A stretch of 64,000 bases of DNA from Microbacterium sp. SLBN-154 (GTDB lineage Bacteria > Actinomycetota > Actinomycetes > Actinomycetales > Microbacteriaceae): the NCBI RefSeq assembly GCF_006715565.1, contig NZ_VFNL01000001.1, forward strand, positions 2,976,001 through 3,040,000, written 5' to 3'. The position numbers were made by a program, and so were the translations under genes. Shown here piece by piece: positions 35,589 to 46,665 of the stretch; the stretch's first letter is position 1, and every line of letters begins with the position of its first letter. The notes below the pieces were generated by a model, which saw only the letters and a list, made by a program, of their open reading frames with translations, had not been told where the DNA came from and ran no database searches.

Positions 35589-35963
35589 TCACGCATAGGG
35601 CCGGATCTTGCAGATGACGCGTTCGCTCTCGATCTGCTCGGCGATGTAGGGGCGCCCGAAATACCGTTCGGACAGCTCGTCGATGTGGGCCCGCGCCCGG
35701 TCGCCGAGGATGAACTCGACCACCTCGCCGCGCACCTCGGCGTAGCTGTAGGGGTTCGCGTGATCGATGATCAGCACCGCCACCCGAGGATCGCGTCTCA
35801 TATGACGGTACTTCAGACGGTGCACCTCGGTGTTGATGAGGATGTGCTCGTCGTCGCAGTCGACCCACATCACCTGCGCGGTGGGCGATCCGTCTTTGCG
35901 CAGGGTCGTCAGGGAGGCGAAGTTCTTCCCCTTGGCGAGGGCGCGCGTGTGCTCATCGAGCAT
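35589..35963 (-). CDS. PPOX-class F420/FMN-dependent oxidoreductase family protein
   Basis: A 124-residue split-barrel protein: FASLTTLRKDGSPTAQVMWVDCDDEHILINTEVHRLKYRHMRRDP is cut short here to its core pattern, SLTTLRKDGSP followed by VMWVD and a lysine/arginine-rich strand. Actinobacterial members bind F420 or FMN and reduce small molecules or protect against oxidants. GAAAGG lies upstream of ATG 35963. It lies 18 bp after the dipeptide permease gene and 16 bp before the Asp-box protein gene, in the same run. Physiological role unknown. Confidence 0.82.
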   Translation of the reverse strand: MLDEHTRALAKGKNFASLTTLRKDGSPTAQVMWVDCDDEHILINTEVHRLKYRHMRRDPRVAVLIIDHANPYSYAEVRGEVVEFILGDRARAHIDELSERYFGRPYIAEQIESERVICKIRPYA

Positions 35964-35981
35964 GATGACCTTTCTTCGATC

Positions 35982-36937
<956 letters not shown>

Positions 36938-36941
<4 letters not shown>

Positions 36942-37993
36942 GCGTGCGCGGCCTTCCGTGCGGCGCGCTTGGCGGCGCGGCGGCGGGCGAGACCTCGGCG
37001 TCCGGCGAAGAGCGTCTGCCGCGGGTCCAGCGCGTCGCGGATCGAGTCGCCGAGGAGGTTGAAGGCGAGGGTCACCGACAGCAGCGCCGCCGAGGGGAAG
37101 ATGACCAGCCATGGAGCGATCGTGTAGAGCGATCCCTGGGAGGCGATCGAGAGCATGTTCCCCCAGGTCGCCGTCGGAGGCAGGACGCCGAGGCCGAGGA
37201 ACGACAGGGTCGCCTCGAAGACGATCGCCTGCGGGATCAGGAGGGTGCCGTAGACGAGGATCGGCACGAGCAGGTTCGGCAGGACGTCCACGCGCATGAT
37301 GCGCCAGTTCGACGCGCCGAGCGAACGGGCGGCTTCGACGAACTCGCGTTCGCGCAGCGACAGCACCTGTCCGCGCACCACTCGGGCGATCGGCGCCCAG
37401 GAGAACAGCACGATCACCACGACGGTCGTCGTCAGCGACGGTCCGACGAGCGCAACGAGGGAGATGGCGAAGAGCAGCTGCGGAAGGCTGAGGGTCGTGT
37501 CCATCAGCCACGTCAGGACGGTGTCGACCCAGCCGCGGAGGAACCCGGCGATGAGTCCGACCAGCGTGCCGATCCCCAGCGCCCCGATGGTCGCCGCGAA
37601 GGCGACGATGAGGCTGACCTGGGCGCCGTAGACGAGGCGGACCAGCACGTCGCGACCAAGGTTGTCGGTGCCGAGGAGGAACTGCGGCCCCGGGGGGACG
37701 GGAGCCCCGAACTCCGAGAGTCCTTCCTGCCGGAATTGCTCGTTCGGACCGTGGCCCACCCACGCGGCGACCAGCGGCGCCGCGAAGGCCGCGACGATGA
37801 CGAGGAGGATGACGACGGCTGAGATCATCGCCGTGCGGTCGCGCCGCAGGCGGCTCCAGACCAGCTGAAGGGGGCTGCGCGCGACGACCGCGGTCTGGCG
37901 GGTCTGGCCCGGGACCGCCTGCGCCTCGATGGCCTCGGCCTCTTCCTCACGTTCTGCTTCGACGCGCGCATCTGTGGGTCCGGGCCCGCTCAT
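36938..37993 (-). CDS. Dipeptide/oligopeptide ABC permease, DppC type
   Basis: A 351-residue permease: a charged N-terminal tail with many glutamates, six membrane segments, FLLGTDNLGRDVLVRLVYGA (the DppC signature) and FVEAARSLGASNWRIMRVDVLP as coupling loop. The C-terminal tail is rich in arginine and alanine. Start and stop overlap the neighbouring genes by 4 bp, giving a tightly coupled operon. Confidence 0.9.
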
Positions 37994-39837
37994 CGCTCTC
38001 CACCTTTCGCGAACATCCCGCCGCCGTCCAGAGCGGCATCCACATGCGGTGCGGCCTCGAGAAGCGCACGGGTGTAGGCCTCCTTCGGTGAACGGTAGAT
38101 CTCGTCCACCGTCCCCTTCTCGACCACGACACCGCGATACATGACGGCCACCACATCGGCGATGTGCTCCACGACGGCGAGGTCATGGGCGATGAAGACG
38201 TAGGTGAGTCCGAGCTCGTCCTGCAGCGAGCTCAGGAGGTTCAGGATCTGCGCCTGGATCGAGACGTCCAGCGCTGAGACGGGCTCGTCGCAGACGATCA
38301 GCTTCGGATTGAGCGCGAGCGCCCGGGCGATGCCGATGCGCTGACGCTGTCCGCCCGAGAATTCGGCCGGGAAGCGGTTGTAGTGCTCGGGGTTCAGGCC
38401 GACCAACTCCATCAGCTCCTGCACGCGAGGGCGCAGTCCCCTGCCGTCGGTCTGATCGTGGATGACGAGCGGGTCGGCGATGATCGATCCGACCCGTCGC
38501 TGCTGGTTCAGAGATCCGTACGGGTCCTGGAAGACCATCTGCACTTCCCGACGAAGCGCGCGCCGCTCGGCGCGTCGCATCGTGGAGATGTCCTGACCTT
38601 CGAACTCGACGCGGCCGCTGGTGAGCGGGATGAGCCCGGTCAGCGCGCGGGCGAGGGTCGATTTGCCGCTTCCGGACTCTCCGACGATGCCGAGGGTCCC
38701 ACCGCGCGGGATGTCGAGGCTGACACCGTCGACGGCGACGACCGTGTCGGACTTCAGGCCCAGGACACCCTTCCGAGCACCGGGGAAGGTGATCCGGACG
38801 TCCTCGATCCTGGCGAGGATCTCCCGGTCGGCACTCGCGGCGGCGTGGACCTCTTCGATGACGGGGAGGACCACGGGGCCGGCGTTCTCGACCGGCAGGA
38901 CGCAGGCCGATCCGTGCCCCGGCGCGATCCGCTTCTCCTCGGGGAATCTCGGGAGGCACTCGGCGTGCGCGAACGCGCACCGCGAGGCGAAGGGACAGCC
39001 GGGCTCATCGATCAACAGGCTCGGCGGGTTGCCGGGGATGGCCTGGAGCACCGTGCGCTGCGAGCCGACCCGGGGGACGGAGCCGAGCAGACCCCGCGTA
39101 TAAGGGTGGTGGGGCTGGGCGAGGACATCGGTGCGCGAGCCGCGCTCGACGATCCGCCCGCCGTACATCGTGATGACGCGGTCGGCGATGCCGGCGACCA
39201 CCCCGAGGTCGTGGGTGATCATCAGGATGGCCGTGCCGTGCTCGCGCTGGAGACGGTTCATCAGCTCGAGCAGCTGAGCCTGCACCGTGACATCCAGCGC
39301 CGTGGTCGGCTCGTCCGCGATCAGCAGCGACGGGCGCAGCGCGAGGGCGAGACCGATCATGACGCGCTGGCGCATGCCGCCCGAGAACTGGTGCGGGTAG
39401 TCGTCCACGCGTTTGTCGGGATTCGGGATCCCGACCTCGTCGAGGACGTCGATCACCCGCGAGCGCAGCGCCTTCGGCGAGGTGCGCTCATGAACCCGGA
39501 TCGCCTCGGCGATCTGGGCACCCACTCGGAACTGCGGATGCAGCGACGACAGCGGGTCCTGGAAGACCATGCCGATCTCGCGCCCTCGGATCGAGCGCAG
39601 GTCGGCGTCACCCATCGTCAGCAGGTCGCGTCCCTCGAACAGCGCGCGTCCGGAGACGATCGCGCCGCTGGAGAGTCCGACCATCGCCTGGGTACTGACG
39701 GACTTGCCCGAACCGGACTCTCCGACCACACCGAGGGTCTCCCCCCGGTCGAGATCGAAGGAGATGCCACGCACCGCGTGTAGTCGACCGTCTCCCGTGT
39801 CGAACGACACATCAAGATCCTCGACGCTCAGCAACAC
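37990..39837 (-). CDS. Fused DppD-DppF peptide ABC transporter ATPase
   Basis: A 615-residue protein with two full ATPase modules in one chain: Walker [10 protein letters not shown] near residues 37 and 370, signatures SGGMRQR and SGGQRQR, and two Walker B segments ([11 protein letters not shown] and [11 protein letters not shown]). A cysteine-rich oligopeptide-ATPase tail after the first module ([14 protein letters not shown]) suits an iron-sulfur-type site. Single-chain DppDF fusions are common in actinobacteria. It is the second gene after the binding protein. Confidence 0.92.
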   Translation of the reverse strand: MLLSVEDLDVSFDTGDGRLHAVRGISFDLDRGETLGVVGESGSGKSVSTQAMVGLSSGAIVSGRALFEGRDLLTMGDADLRSIRGREIGMVFQDPLSSLHPQFRVGAQIAEAIRVHERTSPKALRSRVIDVLDEVGIPNPDKRVDDYPHQFSGGMRQRVMIGLALALRPSLLIADEPTTALDVTVQAQLLELMNRLQREHGTAILMITHDLGVVAGIADRVITMYGGRIVERGSRTDVLAQPHHPYTRGLLGSVPRVGSQRTVLQAIPGNPPSLLIDEPGCPFASRCAFAHAECLPRFPEEKRIAPGHGSACVLPVENAGPVVLPVIEEVHAAASADREILARIEDVRITFPGARKGVLGLKSDTVVAVDGVSLDIPRGGTLGIVGESGSGKSTLARALTGLIPLTSGRVEFEGQDISTMRRAERRALRREVQMVFQDPYGSLNQQRRVGSIIADPLVIHDQTDGRGLRPRVQELMELVGLNPEHYNRFPAEFSGGQRQRIGIARALALNPKLIVCDEPVSALDVSIQAQILNLLSSLQDELGLTYVFIAHDLAVVEHIADVVAVMYRGVVVEKGTVDEIYRSPKEAYTRALLEAAPHVDAALDGGGMFAKGGER

Positions 39838-39886
39838 GTGGCACCTCCTTCTCTCTCATTTCGTGATTCTCAGGGCTCCTCGACGA

Positions 39887-41677
39887 TCACTCGTTGAGGA
39901 ACACCTTCGTCATGTCGCCGTTGTTGGTCCACGCGTTCCACTCGAACCCGCCGACCCGCTCCGAGTGGAAGACGGGAGTGCGAGCGAAGGCGATCGGCAC
40001 CCAGGCCGCATCCTCGGTCGCGACCGCGTCGGCCTCGATCCACAGCTCGTTCGCCTCTTCGGGGCTCTCGGCTGCGAGGGCCTCGTCGACGAGGGCGTTG
40101 AACTCCTCGTTGTTCCAGCCGCCGAAGTTCGGCGAGCCGTCGACGTAGCCGCGGCCGTCGAGCATGGGAACGAGGTAGGGGCGCCCACCGAAGTAGTCCG
40201 CACTCCACGCCGCGATGGCGATGTCCCACTCGCCGGCCTCGGTGATGTCCTGGTTGAGCAGGAACTCGCCGTAGAAGGCGTTCTGGGTGGTGACCTTCAT
40301 CTCGACCTGGAAGCCTGCGGCCTCGAGGTCCTGCTGCATCGCCGTGGCGAGCGAGGCGTAGGGCTCGGTCTCGCGGTAGAGCAGCTTGACGGGAAGACCG
40401 TCGGCGTAACCGGCTTCCTCCAGCAGCTCCTGCGCACGCTCGGTGTCACCCTCGGCGGGCACGTCGAGAACGTTGGCCTGCTCGGTGCCCAGAACCTCGG
40501 GCGGAAGGATCTGCGTGGCGACCTCGGCGAGGCCCGGGCCACCCAGGATCTGCTGCGACGCGGCGCGGTCGATGGCGAAGTTCAGCGCCTGACGCACCGT
40601 GGTGTCGCCGTACGCGCCGTCAGCGTTCGGGCTGAGGGTGTTGATCACCACGTAGGGACGGATCGCGCCGTCGCTGCCGATGACCAGACGCTCGTCGTTC
40701 GCACCGATCAGCGCCGGGACCGAGGCGGTCGGGGTGACCGTGTCGGCCCACTGCATGTCGACGGTGCCGGCTTCCAGCTGCTGCTGCACGGCGGCGGCGT
40801 CCTGACCCATCGAGATCTCGATCGCGTCGACGTTGGCGTCGCGGATCGGGTCGAGCTCGGCGTTCCACACCGGGTTGCGCTCGAGGGTGAAGCTCTCCTC
40901 GGGGACGTACTCGGCGATGCGGTACGGGCCGGTGGAGATGATGTTCTGGCGCAGCTCCGGGGAGTCGGGCAGGTACTCCAGGTACTCGACCGGCTGCGGC
41001 GCGAGGAAGACGCCGAGGGCCATGATGTCGATGAAGTCGGCGGCCGGCTGCGTGATGGTGAACTCGACCGTGCGCTCGTCGACGGCGCGCACGCCCTCGA
41101 CGTCGTTGCCCTCGATGTACTCGCGGATCGCCTCGACGGTCGGCTCCACCTCGGCGAACCCGTCGCAGTACGCGTCGAGGCCGACGATGGTGTCGGTGAA
41201 ATAGCCGAGGGCGTTGGACGGCGACACCGGGTTGCAGATGCGCTTCGCGGCGAGCACGACGTCTTCGGCGACGATCTCGCGCGCACCGTCCGGTGCGTCG
41301 AACTCGACACCCTCCTGGAGTTCGACGGTGTAGACGGTGCCGTCCTCGGAGATGCCGCCGTTCTCGACGGTCGGGATCTCCAGGGCCAGGTCGGGCACGA
41401 TCTCGGTGTTGCCGGTGTCGTTGCCGGCGGGGACGTGCGCGAAGAGCGTCCGGGTGAGGGTGCGGTGGATCTGATAGTCCGGCGCGGAGTAGGCCGCCGC
41501 GGGATCCAGGTAGAGCACGTCGGAGTTCCCCGCGAGGCGGAGGGTGCCTCCCGTTGCGGCGTCGTCGCCGCCGGATGCGTCAGTCTCGCCTCCCCCGGGG
41601 TTGGAGCACGCGCTCAGAACGAGCGCGGGCAACGCGAGGGCTGCGGCGATGACCGCCAGCCGTGATCTTTTGTGCAT
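39887..41677 (-). CDS. Dipeptide/oligopeptide ABC transporter substrate-binding lipoprotein, DppA type
   Basis: A 596-residue SBP_bac_5 lipoprotein with lipobox LSAC near residue 24, then TLRLAGNSDVLYLDPAAAYS and the peptide-binding fold. GAGAGGAAAC before ATG 41677 decides the start over ATG 41692. It is the first gene of a run that continues through the dipeptide transporter, PPOX, Asp-box protein and iron transporter to 28641. The AT-rich leader at 41678-41872 should hold the promoter. Confidence 0.9.
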   Translation of the reverse strand: MHKRSRLAVIAAALALPALVLSACSNPGGGETDASGGDDAATGGTLRLAGNSDVLYLDPAAAYSAPDYQIHRTLTRTLFAHVPAGNDTGNTEIVPDLALEIPTVENGGISEDGTVYTVELQEGVEFDAPDGAREIVAEDVVLAAKRICNPVSPSNALGYFTDTIVGLDAYCDGFAEVEPTVEAIREYIEGNDVEGVRAVDERTVEFTITQPAADFIDIMALGVFLAPQPVEYLEYLPDSPELRQNIISTGPYRIAEYVPEESFTLERNPVWNAELDPIRDANVDAIEISMGQDAAAVQQQLEAGTVDMQWADTVTPTASVPALIGANDERLVIGSDGAIRPYVVINTLSPNADGAYGDTTVRQALNFAIDRAASQQILGGPGLAEVATQILPPEVLGTEQANVLDVPAEGDTERAQELLEEAGYADGLPVKLLYRETEPYASLATAMQQDLEAAGFQVEMKVTTQNAFYGEFLLNQDITEAGEWDIAIAAWSADYFGGRPYLVPMLDGRGYVDGSPNFGGWNNEEFNALVDEALAAESPEEANELWIEADAVATEDAAWVPIAFARTPVFHSERVGGFEWNAWTNNGDMTKVFLNE

Positions 41678-41872
41678 GGTGTTTCCTCTCATGCGTTTCG
41701 TCGGCTTTCCCTCCGCACGGGCGCCGAAGGGGGTTGTGAACACCGTGCCGCGACTGTGTTTCGATGCACGGCCACATGTGTTTCAGTTTTGCAAACAATC
41801 ACTCTTCATTGCGTGAAGTTTGGCTTTGACAAGCCTAATGCCAAATCCACCTTACATTCGATACCAATTCGA
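41678..41872. promoter_or_regulatory. AT-rich promoter region before the dipeptide operon
   Basis: This 195-bp gap is much richer in A and T than the surroundings. On the minus strand it shows a -35-like TTGTCA and a small dyad CTTCA-TTGCG-TGAAG (about 41806-41820). No copy of the 15-bp operator found at the catabolic promoters was seen. Exact promoter elements are uncertain. Confidence 0.4.
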
Positions 41873-43507
41873 TCACGCCCGCGCGGGGGTCGCCTCGATC
41901 GCGTCGAGGTCGCTGCGATCTCCGAGGATCTCCCAGCGCTGCAGCGAGAAGGGCACGTTGCCGTTCTGCCAGACCCGGTCGTGAAGGCGCTGCAGCGAGA
42001 AGCTCTCACCCTCGGCGACCATCGCGTCGGTGACGAGGCGCAGCAGCTGCTGCTTGCCCACGTGGTACGACATCGCGAGCCCGGGGGTCGCCAGATACAT
42101 GGCGCACTCCTCGCGCGCGGTCTCGACGTCCATGGGAACGAGGCGGACGAAGAAGTCGATCGCCTCGTCGAGGGAGAAGACCCCGGTGGCGAGGTTCACA
42201 TCGACCACGACACGCAGACTGCGAAGGCGGTTGAAGTTGTGGACGACCTCCTGCGAATGAGGGGCGTCGTCGAACAGCCCGGCGAGCAGCATCAGCTCCT
42301 CGTTGTAGAAGGCGATGCCCTCGTTCGCCACGGAATCGACGTAGCGACGGCGTACCGGATCCGGGTTCGCCCATGACAGCGCGAGCTGCTTGTAGTGGGC
42401 CCCCTCGTGGATGATCCCCAGACGCGGGTCGCGGGCGTTGGCGGCGTAGAAGTAGGGCAGGTCCGGTCGAGGCGGCGGCATGTACGACACGCCGTCCTGG
42501 TCGAGCCGGTCCTGGTCGGTGAGGTCGTCGGTGACGCCGAGGAATCGAATCGGCTCGAGGTAGGCCGGCATCGGCGCCACGTGATATCGCTGCAGGCCGT
42601 CGGGCTGCGAGAGCAGACCCTCGCGCTCCGAGAAGGCGCGCACCTCGGCTTCCTGAGCGACCTGGCGCTGCACCTGATCGTCGATGGTCGCGGCGATCGG
42701 ATCGGGCGCAAGGTCTCGGAAGCGGTTGCGGGTGACGGTCTCGGCGAGCACCGCGCGACGGTAGTCCTGCAGAGCGGCGCGGACCAGCTCTTCGGGCTCC
42801 TCGGCGATGAAGGCGATGTTGCGCAGGAACCAGACGAACTTCTCGCGCCCCACCGGCACCGACGGGGCGAAGCCCGAGGCCTCGGCGTCCAGCCAGTCGC
42901 CGAACATCTCCAGCGCGCCCCCGGCGGCCGGCGCGAGCAAGCGCAGCTCGCGGAGCATGTCGTCGGCGACGACACCGTCGAGGGCCTCGACCGAGGCGCG
43001 GAAGCGCTCGCGCATGCCGCGGAGCTCGAGGGCGGCCACGCGCGCCAGGTCGGCCACTCCGGCGCGCCGGAGGTTCTCCTCGGCGAGTGAGACCCGCTCG
43101 GGGATCGACCGGGCGACCTCGATGAGCCCCGCCTGGACCTCGGCGGAGAAGGGAGGCCTGGGAAGGAGAAGGTCGAACCAAGGTCCCAGGATCTGACCGA
43201 CCAGGAAGACCGCATCGCGTTCCCAGTTGCGGAGCACGTCGGTGTCCCACTCCATCCTGTTCAGCACCGAGCGGAGGAGCCGGAGATCGACCTGCCCGGC
43301 GACGTCGTCGTCGGCGATCCGAAGGTCGTCCAACCGCCCGCGGAACGCCGACACCGCGTGACACCGTTCCTCGATGGAGGCGGGCGTGAAGTCGGGCAGC
43401 CACCGGGGGTCGCGCCGCAGGCGTGGGATGTCGTCGGCTGAGCGGAAGGCCGCGCGGCGCGCCCACTCCTCGATGTCGTTCGAGAGCGCGATCAGGGCAT
43501 CGTTCAT
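41873..43507 (-). CDS. DUF885-family protein, probable metallopeptidase
   Basis: A 544-residue largely helical protein of the DUF885 family. A metal-site-like HEGAHYKQL lies near residue 365, and NEGIAFYNEELM downstream could supply the third ligand, in line with the M32/M3-like carboxypeptidase fold suggested for this family. It would be a cytoplasmic peptidase or hydrolase. ATG 43507 follows GAGGAGC and overlaps the LLM gene stop. It is last in an aminotransferase-LLM-DUF885 operon just upstream of the dipeptide transporter, which fits peptide use. The reaction is inferred. Confidence 0.8.
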   Translation of the reverse strand: MNDALIALSNDIEEWARRAAFRSADDIPRLRRDPRWLPDFTPASIEERCHAVSAFRGRLDDLRIADDDVAGQVDLRLLRSVLNRMEWDTDVLRNWERDAVFLVGQILGPWFDLLLPRPPFSAEVQAGLIEVARSIPERVSLAEENLRRAGVADLARVAALELRGMRERFRASVEALDGVVADDMLRELRLLAPAAGGALEMFGDWLDAEASGFAPSVPVGREKFVWFLRNIAFIAEEPEELVRAALQDYRRAVLAETVTRNRFRDLAPDPIAATIDDQVQRQVAQEAEVRAFSEREGLLSQPDGLQRYHVAPMPAYLEPIRFLGVTDDLTDQDRLDQDGVSYMPPPRPDLPYFYAANARDPRLGIIHEGAHYKQLALSWANPDPVRRRYVDSVANEGIAFYNEELMLLAGLFDDAPHSQEVVHNFNRLRSLRVVVDVNLATGVFSLDEAIDFFVRLVPMDVETAREECAMYLATPGLAMSYHVGKQQLLRLVTDAMVAEGESFSLQRLHDRVWQNGNVPFSLQRWEILGDRSDLDAIEATPARA

Positions 43508-44541
43508 GGGGTGCTCCTCAGGGCGGGAAGGACGCGGCGACCGAGCAGCTCGATCGCGGCGACGGGATCGGGACCGAGCGGTGGTCCGAAGGAGAGATGG
43601 TCGACCCCGCGCGCCATCAGCTCCCGGCACCGCTGGATGACCGTGTCGGGATCTCCGGAGATGCCGAGAGACAGCATCTGCGGAGTGATGGTGTCGATCG
43701 CCGCCTCCTCGTCACCCTCGCGCAGCGCGTCCGACGCCGGGGCGAAGTCCTCCGTGCGAAGGCCCGCGCGTTCCAAGAGGTAGGGCGAGAACGCCCCGCC
43801 GTAATAGGCGAGCTTGCGGGCGAGGGCGCGATCTGCCGATCGACGGTCCTCGTCGATCGAGAGCCAGATGCAGGCGGGCATGTCGACCTCGGCCATCGTG
43901 CGGCCGGCGCGCTGTGCGCCGTCAGCGACCAGGGCCGACGCGGTCGTGAAGTGCTCCGGAGGGAACAGCAGCGCCAGGACGCCGTCGGCCTCTTCGCCCG
44001 CCAGCCCCAGCATCCGGGGGCTCATCGCCCCGATGTAGATGGGGACCGACGTCGACGCGAGGCGCAGGTAGGCGTCCCGGGTCCACCCCTCCCCCGCTCC
44101 GGCGACGTCCATCGGCCGCTGGCCGGACAGGAGCGCGCGCACGGCCCGGAGGGCTTCGCGGGTGGCGGTGAGGGGCTTCGGCTGGTCGATCCCGATCCAC
44201 GACAGGAATTCGCCCGAGCCCGCTGCGAGGCCGAGCAGGAATCGTCCGCCGGAGATCTCCTGCAGGGTCGCTGCCGTCATCGCCAGCTCAGCGGGATGGA
44301 CGGAGTACGGATTCATGATGCCGATGCCGAGGTGGATCCGTGTCGTGCGCGTGAACAGCGCTCCCAGCAGCACGGGGGCCGAACGCAGCATCAGATCGTG
44401 GGAGACCCACAGCTGGTCGATCCCCGCCTCCTCCGCGGCGAGCGCCATGGCGCTCAGCGCCTCGAGGTCGAGGTCGTTGTTGACGCGCAGGCTGAAGCGA
44501 AGAGGCTTCTCGGGCGCTCTGACGGCCGGCGCTTCGGACAT
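43504..44541 (-). CDS. LLM-class flavin/F420-dependent oxidoreductase
   Basis: A 345-residue bacterial luciferase-like TIM barrel: AEEAGIDQLWVSHDLML, RIHLGIGIMNPYSVHP and GRFLLGLAAGSGEFL near residue 110. LLM proteins of this subgroup in actinobacteria often use F420 (methylene-tetrahydromethanopterin-reductase-like). The gene starts at ATG 44541, two bases after the aminotransferase stop, and overlaps the DUF885 gene by ATGA. Substrate unknown. Confidence 0.84.
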   Translation of the reverse strand: MSEAPAVRAPEKPLRFSLRVNNDLDLEALSAMALAAEEAGIDQLWVSHDLMLRSAPVLLGALFTRTTRIHLGIGIMNPYSVHPAELAMTAATLQEISGGRFLLGLAAGSGEFLSWIGIDQPKPLTATREALRAVRALLSGQRPMDVAGAGEGWTRDAYLRLASTSVPIYIGAMSPRMLGLAGEEADGVLALLFPPEHFTTASALVADGAQRAGRTMAEVDMPACIWLSIDEDRRSADRALARKLAYYGGAFSPYLLERAGLRTEDFAPASDALREGDEEAAIDTITPQMLSLGISGDPDTVIQRCRELMARGVDHLSFGPPLGPDPVAAIELLGRRVLPALRSTP

Positions 44542-44543
44542 CG

Positions 44544-45725
44544 TCAGGCTCCTCGGACCGAGAGACCGGAGCCGGTCGGCAGCGCGAGACGTGCGTCCCG
44601 CCACGCGAGGAAGCGGCCGAGCCCCTCCCGGATGGTTTCGTCGGCGGCCGCGAGCGACACCCGGAGATGGTGCGGGGTCTGCCGACCGAACGCCGTGCCC
44701 GGAGCGAACGAGACACCGTGAGCGACGAGCTCGAGCGCCGCGCTGCGCGCATCGGTGTCGTCGGGGAGCGGGAGCATCAGATAGAAGGCACCGTGCGGCC
44801 GCACGATCTCGATGCCCGCACCGGCGAGGATCCCGGCCGCCAGATCGCGACGCCGGCGGTAGGCGTCGCGCATCTCGCCGACGATCTCCTGCGGACCGGT
44901 GATCGCCGCGAGCGCGGCAGCCTGGGTCACGCTGGACACGCACGAGGACTGCAGCTCGAGGATGCGCACGACGGTGTCGGCGAGCCAGCTCGGCACGAGC
45001 GCGTAACCCACGCGCCATCCGGTCATGGCGTAGGTCTTGGAGAAGCTGAAGACGGACACGACGTTCTCTTCGGCCAGGGCCGCAGCCGCGCTGTGCCCCC
45101 CGTCGAAGACCATCTCGTCGTAGACCTCGTCGCTGATGACGAGGATGTCGCGGGAGACGGCGAACTCCACGATCGCCGCCACGGTCTCGGCCGGCATGAC
45201 CGCGCCGGTGGGGTTGCTGGGCGAGTTGATCACGATCACCCGCGTCCGGGGCGTCACGAGCGCGCGGATCTCGGCGAGGTCCGGCTGGAAGGCGTCTTCG
45301 GGGCGCAGACCGTAGCGCACGGGAACGGCGCCGAGCAGCGTCGCCTGCATCTCGTAGTTCGGCCAGGCGGGGTCGGGGATGAGGACCTCATCCCCCGCCG
45401 CGACCACCGCCGCCATCACGGCGTCGACGGCCTGGACGGCGCCGTGGGAGATGAGAACGCGTTCGATCGGTGCCCGGAGGCCGTAATCACCCGCCAGACG
45501 CTCGGAGATCGCCTCACGCAGCACGGGGATGCCGGCGGTCTGGACGTAGGAGGTCTTCTTCCGCGCCGCCTCGAAGGCGGCATCGATGACGTGCGCCGGT
45601 GTCGGGAAGTCCGGTTCACCGATCTCCAGACGGATCATCGGCGATGACGAACCCAGTGCCAGGTCCACGATCTCGCGGATGCCCGAGTGCGGCAGGTGCG
45701 ACGCCGGAACGGCGGTGCGTGGCAT
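44544..45725 (-). CDS. Class I/II pyridoxal-phosphate aminotransferase
   Basis: A 393-residue fold-type I aminotransferase: IGEPDFPTPAHVIDAA, VINSPSNPTGAVMP, ISDEVYDEMVF and the PLP lysine in VFSFSKTYAMTGWRVGYALV. The C-terminal arginine for carboxylate binding is in HHLRVSLAA. It probably deaminates an aromatic, alanine- or aspartate-type amino acid freed from peptides. AAAGGAC lies before ATG 45725. It is the first gene of the three-gene operon, divergent in logic from the Lrp gene downstream-left of the M24 peptidase. Precise substrate unknown. Confidence 0.87.
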   Translation of the reverse strand: MPRTAVPASHLPHSGIREIVDLALGSSSPMIRLEIGEPDFPTPAHVIDAAFEAARKKTSYVQTAGIPVLREAISERLAGDYGLRAPIERVLISHGAVQAVDAVMAAVVAAGDEVLIPDPAWPNYEMQATLLGAVPVRYGLRPEDAFQPDLAEIRALVTPRTRVIVINSPSNPTGAVMPAETVAAIVEFAVSRDILVISDEVYDEMVFDGGHSAAAALAEENVVSVFSFSKTYAMTGWRVGYALVPSWLADTVVRILELQSSCVSSVTQAAALAAITGPQEIVGEMRDAYRRRRDLAAGILAGAGIEIVRPHGAFYLMLPLPDDTDARSAALELVAHGVSFAPGTAFGRQTPHHLRVSLAAADETIREGLGRFLAWRDARLALPTGSGLSVRGA

Positions 45726-45913
45726 CTCAGGTCCTTTCTGACGGGGGTGGCGCGGCGCACGGCGTTGTGCCCCTGCGAAATCATTCGTAAACACTGTGGC
45801 GCTTTGGAACTTCCTATCGCCAAGAATTCTACGTGAAACTCCGAACAAATGAATGACATTCCGGGCGCGCGGTAGCGCGAGGCTGTCGACGGTGGAGCCG
45901 GGGTCGGAAAACG

Positions 45914-46531
45914 TCAGGCGGCGTCGTCGCCGGAGTGGTCCTCGACGTCGTCCGCGGCGTCGTCGACAGAGCCCTCGAGCAGTTCGCGCACGGCGCGTTC
46001 GCGGATGACTTCGCCGAGACTCAGGAAGGTCTCGATGCGCTGGAGGCCGCGAATCGGCCAGATCCGATCCAGCAGCAGTGCCTGCAGGTGGGCGTGGTCG
46101 CGGATTCGGAACCGAGCGATCATGTCGAAGCTGCCGGTGACGACGACCAGCTCGGTGAGCTCGGAGATCGACCGGAGCTCGGTCAGGATCTCACCGAGAT
46201 CGGCGTCGGTCGCGAGCGTCATCGGGATGTAGACCAGCCCCGGGTAGCCGAGCGCCGACCAGTCCACGACGGTCGTGTATCCCCTGATGACCTGCTGCCG
46301 CTCCAGACGCGCGATGCGCTCGCCGACCGCCGGAGGCGACATCCCCACCGCACGGGCCAGCTGGCGCTGGGACACCCGGGGGTCGTCGCTGAGCAGGAAG
46401 AGGATCCTCCGGTCGATCTCGTCGAGTTCGACGACCGGGTGCGGCTTCTCGACCTCGCGCGTCATGTTCGACATGGGCGAGCGCTTCGCGCGGACCTCCG
46501 GCGGTTCCTCCGGCGAGGATGATCGGGCCAT
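45914..46531 (-). CDS. Lrp/AsnC-family transcriptional regulator
   Basis: A 205-residue Lrp-type protein: HTH about residues 40-85 (LDEIDRRILFLLSDDPRVSQRQLARAVGMSPPAVGERI is the region; key core QLARAVGMSPPAVGERI) and a C-terminal RAM ligand-binding domain. An acidic C-terminal tail (DDAADDVEDHSGDDAA) is unusual. ATG 46531 follows AAGGAAC. It lies between an aminotransferase operon and an M24 peptidase gene and probably regulates one of these in response to an amino acid. Confidence 0.86.
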   Translation of the reverse strand: MARSSSPEEPPEVRAKRSPMSNMTREVEKPHPVVELDEIDRRILFLLSDDPRVSQRQLARAVGMSPPAVGERIARLERQQVIRGYTTVVDWSALGYPGLVYIPMTLATDADLGEILTELRSISELTELVVVTGSFDMIARFRIRDHAHLQALLLDRIWPIRGLQRIETFLSLGEVIRERAVRELLEGSVDDAADDVEDHSGDDAA

Positions 46532-46665
46532 GCCGTTCCTTGTCTGGTCGTGATGATGGTCTTCGTCGATCACTGTCGGATCGAGCATACGGTCGGCGTC
46601 CGCCGGGGTGACAGCGGCACGCGAGGGGCTGCGGGGGTGCCACAAGAGGGAAGCACCCCCGCAGG

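Noticed and set aside
32333..35617. A 1094-codon plus-strand open frame
   Set aside because: It is antisense to the Asp-box protein gene, which has clear repeats and a good ribosome-binding site; the antisense product shows no family motif.
45726..45913. Copy of the 15-bp catabolic operator before the class I aminotransferase
   Set aside because: CATTCGTAAACACTG is a partial match lacking the CGnAC arm and no partner lies 19 bp away.
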